This document shows, in pieces, positions 16,939 to 23,936 of a DNA stretch of 32,807 bases; positions within the stretch are counted from its first letter, which is position 1; each line of letters opens with the position of its first letter. The DNA lies in IMG/VR virus record IMGVR_UViG_3300007735_000624, positions 1 through 32,807 of that record; one strand, given 5' to 3'. Source of the DNA: a virus. Below the pieces are notes generated by a model. It did no database searches and was not told the origin of the DNA. It saw nothing but the letters and a program-made list of their open reading frames with translations. Both the position numbers and the translations under genes were made by a program.

Positions 16939-18111
16939 ATGGCTTTTAATAATGAATTTACCCAGGTAGAGAATACTTGGATACCTGCTGGTACAAGTAG
17001 ACCTAATACCTTTACTGCTCAGAATGTATTTAAGTCTCCTTCTGCTACAGTCGCTGGAGCTGTATTCCAGAGCTCAGGAACTATTTCAGCTATTCCCGCT
17101 GGCTATGGTGGTAGTACTCTAGTCGCGCAATTTATAGCAGAAGAATCTTCAGCCTTTCCATATACTCTATATGAAGCTACGGGAAATGCTCAAGGTCATA
17201 TCGTAGCGTTTAGATCTAGTAGGGGAACTTATGCTAGTAGAACTGCTACCCAGTTTAATGATGTACTAGGTCAGCTAAACTTTGGCGGACATAATGGTAC
17301 TACTCTTGTAGATGGAAGAGCTAGAATCCAAGCTGTAGCTGGGCAAACTTGGACGGCAGGAAGTAACGGAAGTTATCTAGATTTCTATGTAACTTCGCAA
17401 GGTACTACGACTTCTTCTCTAGGTTTACGTCTCAGTATGGGAGATGTATTAACTGGGCATAATGCACAATTCTTTGGTAGTACATTCTTTAAGAATAATA
17501 CAGGTATTTACTTTGAAAGTGTCGCTGGAGTTAGCGAATCAGTACTTAGTATTACTAATGCTAATAATATCCAGTTAGTTTCTCCGACTGCTAGCGGAAA
17601 TATAACTTTAACTAACCGTGCGACTAATGGTCAGATTCAGTTAACTGCTGGAACTTCTACAGGTCAGATTACGTTAGCGACTGGAGGCTCAACTCGTTTA
17701 ACTATTGGATCAACTGGATTAGCTACCTTTTCTAATCAGGTTGTAGCTTCTGATCTACAGCTTAATAACTCTGCTGGTACTACTAGAACATTATTCTTTA
17801 GAACTGCTGGATCTACCAGATGGACTCTTCAAGCCAGCTCTGAAACTGAAAGCGGTAGTAATGCTGGAAGTAACTTCCATTTAAGGAGATACTCAGATAC
17901 CCAGGTAGATTTAGGCTTAGCTCTTTCTATAGATAGAGCTACTGGAGTAACGACTCTTAATGCTAATAAGGTTAATCTCTCTACAGCTATAACTGGCATT
18001 ACTGCTTCAGGCTCTACTGGAACTATGGGAGATATAGCCTGGGATGATACTTACCTCTATGTTAGGATTTCTACTGGCTGGAGGAGAATAGCTCTAGGAG
18101 GATCTTTCTAG
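16939..18111 (+). CDS. tail fibre protein
   Basis: This 390-residue fibre-like protein has an N-terminal attachment part (FTQVENTWIPAGTSRPNTFTAQNVF) and then repeated short β/loop units typical of trimeric fibre shafts (SVLSITNANNIQLVSPTASG, NITLTNRATNGQIQLTAGTS, TGQITLATGGSTRLTIGSTG). The end, from ATGVTTLNANKVNL to WDDTYLYVRISTGWRRIAL, is the widespread fibre-terminal motif GDIxWDDxYLYVxxSxGWRRxxL. From about 17080 to 17740 codon use shifts (GTCGCG, ACGTTAGCG, TTACGT) and CpG rises, unlike the flanks. This suggests recombination in the host-range region. Confidence 0.75.
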   Translation: MAFNNEFTQVENTWIPAGTSRPNTFTAQNVFKSPSATVAGAVFQSSGTISAIPAGYGGSTLVAQFIAEESSAFPYTLYEATGNAQGHIVAFRSSRGTYASRTATQFNDVLGQLNFGGHNGTTLVDGRARIQAVAGQTWTAGSNGSYLDFYVTSQGTTTSSLGLRLSMGDVLTGHNAQFFGSTFFKNNTGIYFESVAGVSESVLSITNANNIQLVSPTASGNITLTNRATNGQIQLTAGTSTGQITLATGGSTRLTIGSTGLATFSNQVVASDLQLNNSAGTTRTLFFRTAGSTRWTLQASSETESGSNAGSNFHLRRYSDTQVDLGLALSIDRATGVTTLNANKVNLSTAITGITASGSTGTMGDIAWDDTYLYVRISTGWRRIALGGSF

Positions 18112-18129
18112 CAGGAGTAAAATAGAAAT

Positions 18130-18333
18130 ATGGTTACATTAGAACTAACCCGACAAGAAGCAGAGCTCCTGGTTAATGCTATGGATAGTATTAACTATGC
18201 TGGAGATATCAAGAGTCGTAATCAGGTACTTGGATATATCCAGGCTATCATAGATCTTCAGGCTAAGATTTATAACCAGCTCTTCCCAGAAGCTACTACC
18301 GTAGCAGAGCCTCAAGAGGAGGTAGCTAAGTAA
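18130..18333 (+). CDS. small hypothetical protein downstream of fibre
   Basis: The 67-residue product starts at 18130 after GCAGGAGTAAAATAGAAAT, so it has an AGGAG site about 11 bases upstream. It is helical (LELTRQEAELLVNAMDSINYAG, then VLGYIQAIIDLQAKIYNQL) with an acidic C-terminus (PQEEVAK). Its stop overlaps the following ATG. Similar small helical proteins sit at the end of many phage tail operons, but no function is known to me. Confidence 0.5.
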   Translation: MVTLELTRQEAELLVNAMDSINYAGDIKSRNQVLGYIQAIIDLQAKIYNQLFPEATTVAEPQEEVAK

Positions 18334-18596
18334 TGGCTCTAGAGGTTTCTGTTAATTCAGCTTATGGAGTTAACCTTAATTACCATAAGGTAACAAGCGT
18401 AGAGTATGACTACGTTACTAACTCAGGAGCAGTAAAGATAGCTAGCTACCCAGATAAGAGTACAAGGCTTGGAGACTGGGCTCCAGTTAGCTATCTGGAA
18501 ATGTATATTCAGGATATGAAAGAGCTTAGCCTTGAGGCTATCTATAAAGCAGTTAAATCCTCTTCTGAAATCTTCAAAGAAGCTAAGGACGTATAA
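18333..18596 (+). CDS. small hypothetical protein, last gene of the late operon
   Basis: The 87-residue protein is coupled to the preceding gene by a TAATG overlap and ends 5 bases before the bidirectional terminator. It has a β-hairpin-like start (EVSVNSAYGVNLNYHKVTSVEYDYVTNSGAVKIASYPDK) and a helical end (LEMYIQDMKELSLEAIYKAVKSSSEIF). I do not recognise a family. As the last late gene it may be an accessory virion component. Confidence 0.5.
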   Translation: MALEVSVNSAYGVNLNYHKVTSVEYDYVTNSGAVKIASYPDKSTRLGDWAPVSYLEMYIQDMKELSLEAIYKAVKSSSEIFKEAKDV

Positions 18597-18601
18597 AACA
18601 A

Positions 18602-18626
18602 AAGAGGAGGTAGTTAGCCTCCTCTT
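18602..18626. terminator. bidirectional terminator between late operon and leftward unit
   Basis: Stem AAGAGGAGG (18602-18610), loop TAGTTAG, stem CCTCCTCTT (18618-18626). Read leftward it is followed by TTGTTTTA, a good U-tract; read rightward it is followed by the pyrimidine run CTCCTCTTCTCT. It lies between two convergent genes. The same stem and inverted loop recur at 24173-24195. Confidence 0.85.
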
Positions 18627-18646
18627 CTCCTCTTCTCTAGCTGGCT

Positions 18647-19216
18647 CTACCTCTCCCAGAGATACCAGGTAACCTCTTTCAGGTCAGCCTCAGGATATAA
18701 GGCTAGAGCTACCTGATAGCAGAAGTTATGATAGAAGAGGTACTGGGCTTCCCAGTTAAGCCTCTCCTCCAGGTACTCCCTCTTTGTAGCTTCTAATACA
18801 GTTATAGGTTTATCCTGCCAGTAGGTAGTTATCTCTTTTGGTAGCTCTTTAGTTTGAAACTCATAGAAGTACTTTCGAGCCAGGTCATAGAAAGGAGCTG
18901 GCAGGTTATAGTAGAAGGCTCTATTTCTGATAGCCTTATTCCCAGAGGGATTAAGATAAGTACCAGGCAGATCAAGAGTATTAAAGAGGCTATCAGGAAG
19001 CTGAGAGGTAAATTCATCCAGCTCCTCTAAGTCTCTCTCTGCTGAGCAGTTATCACACGTTTCAGGAGGATTATAGAAATCTCCTCTGAAGCAGGAGCAG
19101 GAGCCAGTAACCTGATCCTCTAGCTCCTCCTTCAGCTCCTTATAGAGCTGGCTAATTTCCAGCCTGAAGTTAACAAGAGGCTCAGGATCGAAGTCGCTGA
19201 TTCTAAAGCTAATCAT
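18647..19216 (-). CDS. hypothetical protein with cysteine cluster
   Basis: This leftward gene gives a 189-residue product from ATG 19216; an upstream in-frame ATG at 19303 would give 218. I prefer 19216 because the extra 29 residues overlap a more protein-like small frame (19209-19331) whose end overlaps this start by a few bases. The 19303 ATG, however, has the better Shine-Dalgarno match (AAGGAG) and directly overlaps the previous stop, so the choice is open. The protein has CSCF and CDNC pairs about 15 residues apart, which could bind zinc, and a helical, aromatic C-terminus (YLFYHNFCYQVALALYPE). No family recognised. It ends at the 18602-18626 terminator. Confidence 0.6.
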   Translation of the reverse strand: MISFRISDFDPEPLVNFRLEISQLYKELKEELEDQVTGSCSCFRGDFYNPPETCDNCSAERDLEELDEFTSQLPDSLFNTLDLPGTYLNPSGNKAIRNRAFYYNLPAPFYDLARKYFYEFQTKELPKEITTYWQDKPITVLEATKREYLEERLNWEAQYLFYHNFCYQVALALYPEADLKEVTWYLWER

Positions 19217-19331
19217 ACGAGAAGAGAGGAGCCTCTGGCTCTCCTCCTCTCTTGATAGCATGGAGCCTATATATCTCCTCTTCATCAATCCGTTCCAGCT
19301 CATTAGCAGATATCTCCTTCAAAGAGCTCAT
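19209..19331 (-). CDS. possible small acidic protein, overlapping
   Basis: A 40-residue frame begins at ATG 19331, five bases after GGAGAG, inside the 3' end of the upstream gene, and ends at 19209, overlapping the ATG at 19216. Its sequence (SSLKEISANELERIDEEEI, then YRLHAIKRGGEPEA) is hydrophilic and looks like a real helical peptide. The alternative is that the region is only the extended N-terminus of the neighbouring gene started at 19303. Both frames are open, so only one may be used. Confidence 0.35.
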   Translation of the reverse strand: MSSLKEISANELERIDEEEIYRLHAIKRGGEPEAPLFSYD

Positions 19332-19512
19332 AGAACTCTCCAGTAGAAACCTCAGTAACTCCAAGCCTGAAGCAGGGAGACGTCTGGACGTAGTCAAGAG
19401 TTACCTCTGTACCTAATGGGAGAGTAACTAAGCCGTAGCTAGTCTTAATGCTGATTTCTTTGCAGAGCTTGTACTTCTTTCCAGTCTCAAGCTGTTTAAG
19501 ATGGTTTATCAT
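19303..19512 (-). CDS. small hypothetical protein, first gene of leftward unit 1
   Basis: The 69-residue product starts at ATG 19512 preceded by AGGTACAGA, and its stop overlaps an ATG at 19303. The sequence is compact and β-rich (GKKYKLCKEISIKTSYGLVTLPLGTEVTLDYVQ, then FRLGVTEVSTGEFYELFEGD), resembling small barrel-like phage proteins of unknown function. It is the first gene behind the 19572-19600 promoter, so it is probably expressed early. Confidence 0.6.
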   Translation of the reverse strand: MINHLKQLETGKKYKLCKEISIKTSYGLVTLPLGTEVTLDYVQTSPCFRLGVTEVSTGEFYELFEGDIC

Positions 19513-19557
19513 TCTGTACCTAGCCAGGCTCTGAGCCCAGCTCTCCCTAGTCTATTC

Positions 19558-19569
19558 CAGGCTAGCCTG
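19558..19569. promoter_or_regulatory. 12-bp palindromic operator CAGGCTAGCCTG
   Basis: This is a perfect 12-bp dyad whose core AGGCTAGCCT also occurs at 26533-26542 and 27320-27329, with a half-altered copy (GGCTAGCT) at 25404-25411. Here it covers the predicted start of the leftward transcript; in the other units it fills the spacer against the -10. Repetition of the same palindrome at four promoters supports an operator. The binding protein is not known. Confidence 0.6.
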
Positions 19570-19571
19570 AA

Positions 19572-19600
19572 ATTACAATAGTTATATACAATTATTGCAA
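19572..19600 (-). promoter_or_regulatory. leftward promoter for unit 1
   Basis: On the minus strand, TTGCAA (19600-19595), a 17-bp spacer and TGTAAT (19577-19572) form a fair sigma-70-type promoter 60 bases upstream of the ATG at 19512. The 12-bp palindrome lies immediately downstream, near the expected start site. The intergenic region also must serve the rightward early genes, for which no good hexamer pair is visible. Confidence 0.5.
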
Positions 19601-19660
19601 AAGGGAAAAGAAATCTTTACTTCTTGATATTAAAAGATTCATTAGAGTAAGCTGGCTTGG

Positions 19661-19843
19661 ATGACTGAAATACAGTTAAAGCTCATAGATGAGGCGGCTC
19701 AGGTAATGATCCTTAAAGCCAGGCTCAGGAAGTTCAGCGACATAGCAGAGGATGCGAATCTCTCTGTACAGCTCTTGAAATACCATGCTCAGAAAAGAGT
19801 ACTGGAAATGGCTAGCCTTCAGGCTAACAGGAGAGATAGCTGA
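19661..19843 (+). CDS. small putative helix-turn-helix protein
   Basis: The 60-residue protein is the first rightward early gene. Residues 20-45 (ARLRKFSDIAEDANLSVQLLKYHAQKRV) fit a helix-turn-helix: an IAEDANLS turn followed by a recognition-like helix. The size and position opposite a leftward unit are like a Cro-type regulator, which makes it one candidate reader of the repeated palindrome. The ribosome binding site is weak (GGCTTGG). The call is by pattern only and the family is unknown. Confidence 0.5.
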   Translation: MTEIQLKLIDEAAQVMILKARLRKFSDIAEDANLSVQLLKYHAQKRVLEMASLQANRRDS

Positions 19844-19852
19844 TAAAAGAAA

Positions 19853-19871
19853 GGAGCCTACTAGAGGCTCC
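19853..19871 (-). terminator. hairpin with minus-strand U-tract
   Basis: Stem GGAGCCT (19853-19859), 5-base loop, stem AGGCTCC (19865-19871). Read leftward it is followed by TTTCTTTTATC, so it would stop leftward transcription, although no leftward gene lies upstream of it here. On the plus strand it has no T-run and sits between the HTH gene and the next early gene, where it could act as an mRNA processing or attenuation element. It shares its stem sequence with the terminators at 25631 and 26598. Confidence 0.45.
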
Positions 19872-19949
19872 AGATGGAAACGGAACAGAACGCAACCTCT
19901 TAGAGTGTACCGCTATGTTCCCAGATAATACAAGAAGGAAAGGAAACTA

Positions 19950-20501
19950 ATGGAACAGTACAAGATCCTAGATAAACTCGTAGTAGATGCTGACTCAGGA
20001 GAAATCCTGGGAGAAGTACAAGATGCTTCAGGAGGTATCTCCAGTATGGATAGCCTTCAGGCTATTCTGGAGAAGAGGCTGAGGCTGATTAAACAGGTGC
20101 AAGCTGAGGAGGAAATCCTGAGCTTTATGGTCGATCAGCAGAGAAAGATTCTCAAGAAGAAGAGCTCCTATCTTAATTACTTTGAGATGCTCTGGCTACC
20201 TCTGGTAGAGCAGTTTGTAAAGAAGAAGCTGGAAGGAGCTAAGGCTAAGAGCCTTGATACTCTCTTTGGCAGAGTCCAGATTAGAACAGTTAAAGGAGGC
20301 TTGAAGGTAGAGGATTCAGCTCTAGCTCTGGCTGAGGCTCATAGGCTAGGCTACCTGGAGGCTATTAAGGTTACTGAATCCTTCCAGATTTCTAAGTTAA
20401 CTGCTGAGCAGAAAGAGGTATTAGCTGATAGCCCAGGCTTTATGCTAACTCCTGATAGAGAGGTTATGAGTATCTCTGAGCCTACTCAGGAGGCTAACTA
20501 A
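19950..20501 (+). CDS. putative Gam-like / Gp157-like protein
   Basis: The 183-residue product starts after GAAGGAAAGGAAACTA. After ~40 residues there is a long coiled coil (LQAILEKRLRLIKQVQAEEEILSFMVDQQRKILKKK), then KAKSLDTLFGRVQIRTVKGGLKVED, AEAHRLGYLEAIKV and LTAEQKEVL. A coiled coil followed by KSxxTxxGxxxxR and a small C-terminal lobe is the layout of Mu Gam-type nuclease inhibitors and of siphovirus Gp157-like proteins. Both occur beside annealing proteins and SSB, as here. It would protect linear DNA ends from host nucleases. I cannot choose between the two families by eye. Confidence 0.55.
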   Translation: MEQYKILDKLVVDADSGEILGEVQDASGGISSMDSLQAILEKRLRLIKQVQAEEEILSFMVDQQRKILKKKSSYLNYFEMLWLPLVEQFVKKKLEGAKAKSLDTLFGRVQIRTVKGGLKVEDSALALAEAHRLGYLEAIKVTESFQISKLTAEQKEVLADSPGFMLTPDREVMSISEPTQEAN

Positions 20502-21142
20502 TGCCAGATATCTGTAAGCTACTCCAGGAGCCTCTGAATCCATCAGCTATTAAGCAGAGAGATCAGGGAAATATCAAGCTCTCATATCTGGAGAGCTGGT
20601 ACGTTATCCAGGAGGCTAACAGAATCTTTGGATGCTTGGGCTGGAATAGGGAAACCATTTCTCTAGATCTAGTTCAAGCTGAGCAGAAAGGAGATAAAGG
20701 CTTATGGTATGTAAGCTATATCTCAAAGAGCAGAGTTACTATTTTAGATAACTTAAACATCATCAGAGAGGGAACTGGTTTCGGTCAGGGAATAGATAGA
20801 GATCTGGGTAAAGCTCACGAATCAGCCGTCAAAGAGGCTGAGAGCGACTCTATGAAGAGAGCCTTAATGACTCTAGGGAACCCTCTGGGCTTAGCTCTCT
20901 ATGATAAGGAGCAGAAGGGAGTAGCTAAGCCAGTTGATAAGGAAACTGCTAGAAGGCTTATGGTAGATAAGTGTAAGGAGCTCTGGTTTAACTCTCTAGC
21001 TGGAGATAAGGAGCAGTTTGTTAGGCTCAAGGAAATCCTCCAGCCTAAAGGTATAGATGCGTTTACTTTTGTCTTAGAGGCTGAGAGCCAGGTACAGAAC
21101 GCTTGGGAGATTCTGAAGCTCGCGGAGGATATCAAGAAATAG
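20501..21142 (+). CDS. Rad52-like single-strand annealing protein
   Basis: This 213-residue protein has the Rad52/22 signature: LSYLESWYVIQEANRIFGCLGWNRET near the N-terminus, a β-sheet core (LWYVSYISKSRVTILDN), REGTGFGQGIDRDLGKAHESAVKEAESDSMKRALMTLGNPLGLALYD. It would anneal complementary strands during phage recombination and replication. It lies between the Gam/Gp157-like gene and SSB, a typical recombination module, and its ATG overlaps the previous stop. The C-terminal 60 residues are variable, as in other family members. Confidence 0.9.
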   Translation: MPDICKLLQEPLNPSAIKQRDQGNIKLSYLESWYVIQEANRIFGCLGWNRETISLDLVQAEQKGDKGLWYVSYISKSRVTILDNLNIIREGTGFGQGIDRDLGKAHESAVKEAESDSMKRALMTLGNPLGLALYDKEQKGVAKPVDKETARRLMVDKCKELWFNSLAGDKEQFVRLKEILQPKGIDAFTFVLEAESQVQNAWEILKLAEDIKK

Positions 21143-21198
21143 TAAACTGGTTTCAGCCGCTCAGCCTTTCCCTTGTAGATATCTATGAGGGAGAGGCT

Positions 21199-21408
21199 AT
21201 GTTTATTGTAGTTTCAGAAACTCATTTTATGGTGAGCTATGAAGTATTTATAAACAAGGCTGGAGTAATAACCTGCGAGTGTAATGATGGAATGTACAGA
21301 AGGAAATCTCCCTTCTTTCCTGATCTACTGGCAGGCAGAAATAAGCATAGCTGTAAACATCAGAGAGCAGTTATCAAGGAAATGCAGAAAGGAAATAACC
21401 ATGAATAG
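21199..21408 (+). CDS. small SWIM-type zinc finger protein
   Basis: From ATG 21199 the product has 69 residues. This start follows GAGGGAGAGGCT, so I prefer it to the upstream TTG at 21103, which lies inside the Rad52-like gene. The C-terminal half carries ITCECNDG, a spacer of about 20 residues and SCKHQRAVIKEM, the CxC...CxH arrangement of SWIM zinc fingers, which bind DNA or protein partners. The 3' end overlaps SSB by 8 bases. In this context it probably assists recombination or replication; that is inference. Confidence 0.65.
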   Translation: MFIVVSETHFMVSYEVFINKAGVITCECNDGMYRRKSPFFPDLLAGRNKHSCKHQRAVIKEMQKGNNHE

Positions 21409-21802
21409 AATAGTACTCATAGGAAGGCTGACTAAAGAGCCTGAGCTCAGAGCTACCAGCTCTGGTAAAGATATCGTCAATTTCAGCATAGCTGTAAACA
21501 AGAAATTCAAAAAGGAAGAGGCTGACTTCTTCAACGTCCAAGCCTGGGAAGGTACTGCTAGATATGTAGCTGACTACCTTGGAAAGGGAAGGCTGGTCGC
21601 AATAGATGGAAGGTTAGAAACCAGGAGCTATGAGAAAGAAGGTCGGAAGATCTACATTACAGAAGTAATAGCTGAGCAGGTTACAGCTCTGGATAGAGCC
21701 AGAGATGAAGCTGGAGCTAATACCTCTGTAAACAGAGCCAGCCAGCCTGAGCCTTCTGGAGCCTACTCAGGAGGAGAATATGATCCTTTTGGAGATGAGT
21801 AA
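21401..21802 (+). CDS. ssb: single-stranded DNA-binding protein
   Basis: This 133-residue SSB has the OB-fold pattern MNRIVLIGRLTKEPELRAT, then VNFSIAVNKKF, ADFFNVQAWEGTARYVADYLGKGRLVAIDGRLETRSYE and EVIAEQVTALD, followed by a flexible tail ending in DPFGDE, an acidic tip of the kind that docks partner proteins. A longer in-frame start at 21284 is unlikely because it would run through the SWIM gene; ATG 21401 begins exactly at the OB-fold. It coats single strands in replication and annealing with the Rad52-like protein. Confidence 0.95.
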   Translation: MNRIVLIGRLTKEPELRATSSGKDIVNFSIAVNKKFKKEEADFFNVQAWEGTARYVADYLGKGRLVAIDGRLETRSYEKEGRKIYITEVIAEQVTALDRARDEAGANTSVNRASQPEPSGAYSGGEYDPFGDE

Positions 21803-21964
21803 ATGAATAGCCTTCAGATTCTGATTCTCATCATCAGCCTGATCCTAGCTCTAGGAAGCCTGCTAGTTATAGGTTTATCTCTCCTCCTTATGGCTGATGG
21901 TTACACTCCAGCCAAAGTTATTAAAGCTCTCAGAGATTATCTGAGAGCTGGGAGAGGTAACTAA
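21803..21964 (+). CDS. small membrane protein, unknown
   Basis: The 53-residue frame starts one base after the SSB stop and its own stop overlaps the next ATG (TAATG). Residues 4-31 (LQILILIISLILALGSLLVIGLSLLLMA) form one long transmembrane segment, followed by a short basic cytoplasmic-type tail (IKALRDYLRAGRGN). It has no recognisable family. Gene packing supports expression. Early membrane proteins can act in superinfection exclusion or host takeover, but nothing here decides this. Confidence 0.65.
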   Translation: MNSLQILILIISLILALGSLLVIGLSLLLMADGYTPAKVIKALRDYLRAGRGN

Positions 21965-22236
21965 TGGAGCTAAGAAATAGAGCTATGAACGAGCAGGCTA
22001 GAGAGATCCTGACTAATGAGATTAAGCTCTTAGAGGCTCAGGCTGAGCTGGGTACTAATGAGGATAAGATGAGGCTCAGAGGGATTATTACAGCTAAGGA
22101 AATCAAGCTGAAAGGATCCTCCTCTAATCAGATTCAGATAAATCCAGCCAGGCTCTCTCCAGAGGATAGGAAGGTAGAAGCTCTCAGAATGAAGGAAGCC
22201 TGGAAAGGATGTAGGAGCATAGACGATGAAGGCTAA
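21964..22236 (+). CDS. hypothetical early protein
   Basis: The 90-residue protein is charged and helical (AREILTNEIKLLEAQAELGTNEDKMRLRGIITAKEIKLKG, then SPEDRKVEALRMKEAWKGC), likely a coiled coil. It lies between the small membrane protein and the resolvase, overlapping both slightly. A second ATG at 21985 is possible. I recognise no family. The replication-module context suggests a DNA-metabolism role, without direct evidence. Confidence 0.5.
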   Translation: MELRNRAMNEQAREILTNEIKLLEAQAELGTNEDKMRLRGIITAKEIKLKGSSSNQIQINPARLSPEDRKVEALRMKEAWKGCRSIDDEG

Positions 22237-22615
22237 TGAGCTTGTACTCTGCTTCCCTATGCCTCCTTCAGCTAACAAGCTCTATAAGAACATAGGTAGA
22301 GGGAGAGCTAGAACTCCTGAGTATGATAGCTGGCTTAAAGCCAGGCTCTGGGATCTCAGAGTTATAAACCATATCAGCCGTATGAGAGGAGCTGTAGAGC
22401 TTCATTATGAGTTTCTCCTGGGAAGCTCCTTCAGAGGAGATATCTGCAATAGGATAAAGCCTACTGAAGATGCTCTGGTAAAGGCTGGCATAATTGAAGA
22501 TGATAACCATAGGATAGTAACAGGAGGCTCTTTCAGAGTAACTTATCAAAAGAAGCTCAAGGAGAGCTATGTCCAGGTTACTATTAAGAGGCTTCAGGAA
22601 GAGATGGAGCTCTAA
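22226..22615 (+). CDS. rusA: RusA-like Holliday junction resolvase
   Basis: The 129-residue protein fits the RusA family in length and motifs: an N-terminal strand with PMPPSANKLYKN, then YDSWLKARLWDL, an acidic FRGDICNRIKPTEDALVKAGIIEDDNHRI containing the DxxN...K...D metal-binding aspartates, and a final strand ESYVQVTI. RusA dimers cut four-way junctions, clearing branched replication intermediates before packaging. Its start overlaps the upstream gene by 11 bases. Confidence 0.85.
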   Translation: MKANELVLCFPMPPSANKLYKNIGRGRARTPEYDSWLKARLWDLRVINHISRMRGAVELHYEFLLGSSFRGDICNRIKPTEDALVKAGIIEDDNHRIVTGGSFRVTYQKKLKESYVQVTIKRLQEEMEL

Positions 22616-22633
22616 CATAAGGAAAGGAACAGA

Positions 22634-23413
22634 ATGAAAGGAACAGATCAAGAACAGAAAGAGAAATTAACTCCTCTGGGCTGGTATCCCTGGTATCCCA
22701 GGGATTTCTACTCCAGTCTAACCGTCAGGAGTATGAGCTTTACAGCTAGGAGTATCTACAGAGAGCTCCTGGATCTTCAATGGGAGAACGGATGTTTAAC
22801 AGATGTTAAACGACTGCTGAGCATAATGCAGATAACTGCTGAACAGTATTCAGAATTCGCTCCATTTATGGAGGAGTTATTCCCTCAAGGAGTTAATCCT
22901 AAGCTCCATTTACTGAGGGAGAAGGCTCTAGCAGAGCAGGAAATGAAGAGGATAGCTGGCAGGAAGTCAGCAGAGGCTAGGAGGATTAATGAACCTAAAT
23001 CTAAGGTAAAAGAGCCAGCTACTCAGCAGAAGGTTAATAGCTCTTCAGCAGGTGCTGAGCAGGTGTTAAACATCAGCTCAACTAAACATAAACACAAACA
23101 TAAACAGAGTAACTCTTTTATTCTAAAAGAGTATATAGATGAGCTGAGTTACTCTGATGAAATCAAAAGCCTCCTGATCTCTTTTGTAGAGCATAGAGAA
23201 TCTATGAAGAAGCCTTTAAGCCTTGAGGCTCTAAAGCTGAATCTCAAGAAGGTTAGCTCCTGCTCTGAGGCTGAGCTGAGAGAGAGCATAGAGGAGAGCC
23301 TGAGCTTAGGCTGGCAGGGATTATTCCCGCCCAGGTACAAGAAGAGAGCTCTACCTCAAGAGTCTAATATCCAAAAGGTTAATAGGCTGATGGAGAATAT
23401 AGGAAATGATTAA
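22634..23413 (+). CDS. DUF1376-type replication initiation protein
   Basis: The 259-residue product starts after AAGGAAAGGAACAGA. Residues 16-100 match DUF1376: GWYPWYPRDFYSSLTVRSMSFTARSIYRELLDLQWENGCLTD, typical of phage replication initiators of the YdaU/λ-O-position type. A low-complexity linker follows with a KHKHKHK run (about residues 150-157), then a helical C-terminal domain. It would bind the phage origin and recruit helicase. The linker DNA contains two copies of AAACATAAACA in tandem (23084-23106), which may mark an origin inside the gene. Its stop overlaps the next gene. Confidence 0.75.
   Translation: MKGTDQEQKEKLTPLGWYPWYPRDFYSSLTVRSMSFTARSIYRELLDLQWENGCLTDVKRLLSIMQITAEQYSEFAPFMEELFPQGVNPKLHLLREKALAEQEMKRIAGRKSAEARRINEPKSKVKEPATQQKVNSSSAGAEQVLNISSTKHKHKHKQSNSFILKEYIDELSYSDEIKSLLISFVEHRESMKKPLSLEALKLNLKKVSSCSEAELRESIEESLSLGWQGLFPPRYKKRALPQESNIQKVNRLMENIGND
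23084..23106. repeat. tandem AAACATAAACA repeats inside the initiator gene
   Basis: Two perfect 11-bp copies (23084-23094 and 23096-23106) are spaced by one base. AAACAT also occurs at 23068-23073. λ-like phages often carry origin iterons inside the initiator gene, so these are origin candidates. They also simply encode Lys-His repeats, so the signal is weak. Confidence 0.35.
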
Positions 23414-23933
23414 GCATATCTTGAAATCTTTTGGGCTCCTGCTGGACGCTGGGTTTAAGACTTATGGCTCTCTCTCTGATGAGCAGTTAATGAGTAAGGC
23501 TCAGCTCTATGCTCATCTGATTTCTCAGGATCCTAGAATTACTAAGGAAATCATAGAAGCAGTTACCTGGAGCTATGTAACTGGAAAGGCTACTAAGCTG
23601 GTTAGAGGAGAAGAAGTACCAGCAGGGATAGACTTTCCGACAGCTCCTGAGTATCTGGAGGCTTGTATTAAGAGCTGGCATAACCTCTACTACTACTCAG
23701 CCATAGGCTATACAGTAGATCGGAAAGGCTATGAGGTAGCTCACGTTATTCTCCTGAGCAGGAAGGCTCCAGAGGAGGAGAAAGAGAAGCTGATAGATCA
23801 GGCTAGGAGATCCTTAGGTTTACCAGTTCCTCAAGAAGGGAAGCCTATAAGCTCCTCCAGGCTGGCCGAGGCTAAGGCTCTTGTAATGAGAACTTTCCAG
23901 GAGGATCTCAGAATAGCTCCTGAGGAGAAGTAA
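23406..23933 (+). CDS. putative helicase loader-position protein
   Basis: The 175-residue protein follows the initiator gene with an 8-base overlap. It is helical (EQLMSKAQLYAHLISQDPRITKEIIEAVTWSYVTGKATK) with an EVPAGIDFPTAPEYLEACIKSWHNL motif that recalls phage P-like or replication-module proteins. I do not recognise a defined family and see no Walker A motif, so it is not an ATPase loader of the DnaC type. Position next to an O-like gene suggests a role in loading host helicase. Confidence 0.45.
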   Translation: MIKHILKSFGLLLDAGFKTYGSLSDEQLMSKAQLYAHLISQDPRITKEIIEAVTWSYVTGKATKLVRGEEVPAGIDFPTAPEYLEACIKSWHNLYYYSAIGYTVDRKGYEVAHVILLSRKAPEEEKEKLIDQARRSLGLPVPQEGKPISSSRLAEAKALVMRTFQEDLRIAPEEK

Positions 23934-23936
23934 GTA

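Noticed and set aside
19601-19660. Rightward early promoter upstream of 19661
   Set aside because: Hexamers such as TTGATA and TTTACT are present but none has a credible -10 at 16-18 bp, so I did not annotate one.
21103-21198. TTG start extending the SWIM-type protein by 32 residues
   Set aside because: The extension lies in the Rad52-like gene and has no zinc motif; ATG 21199 has a good GGGAGAGG site.
21284-21400. In-frame ATG extending SSB upstream
   Set aside because: The extension overlaps the SWIM gene and lacks OB-fold sequence; ATG 21401 starts at the conserved MNRIVLIGRL.
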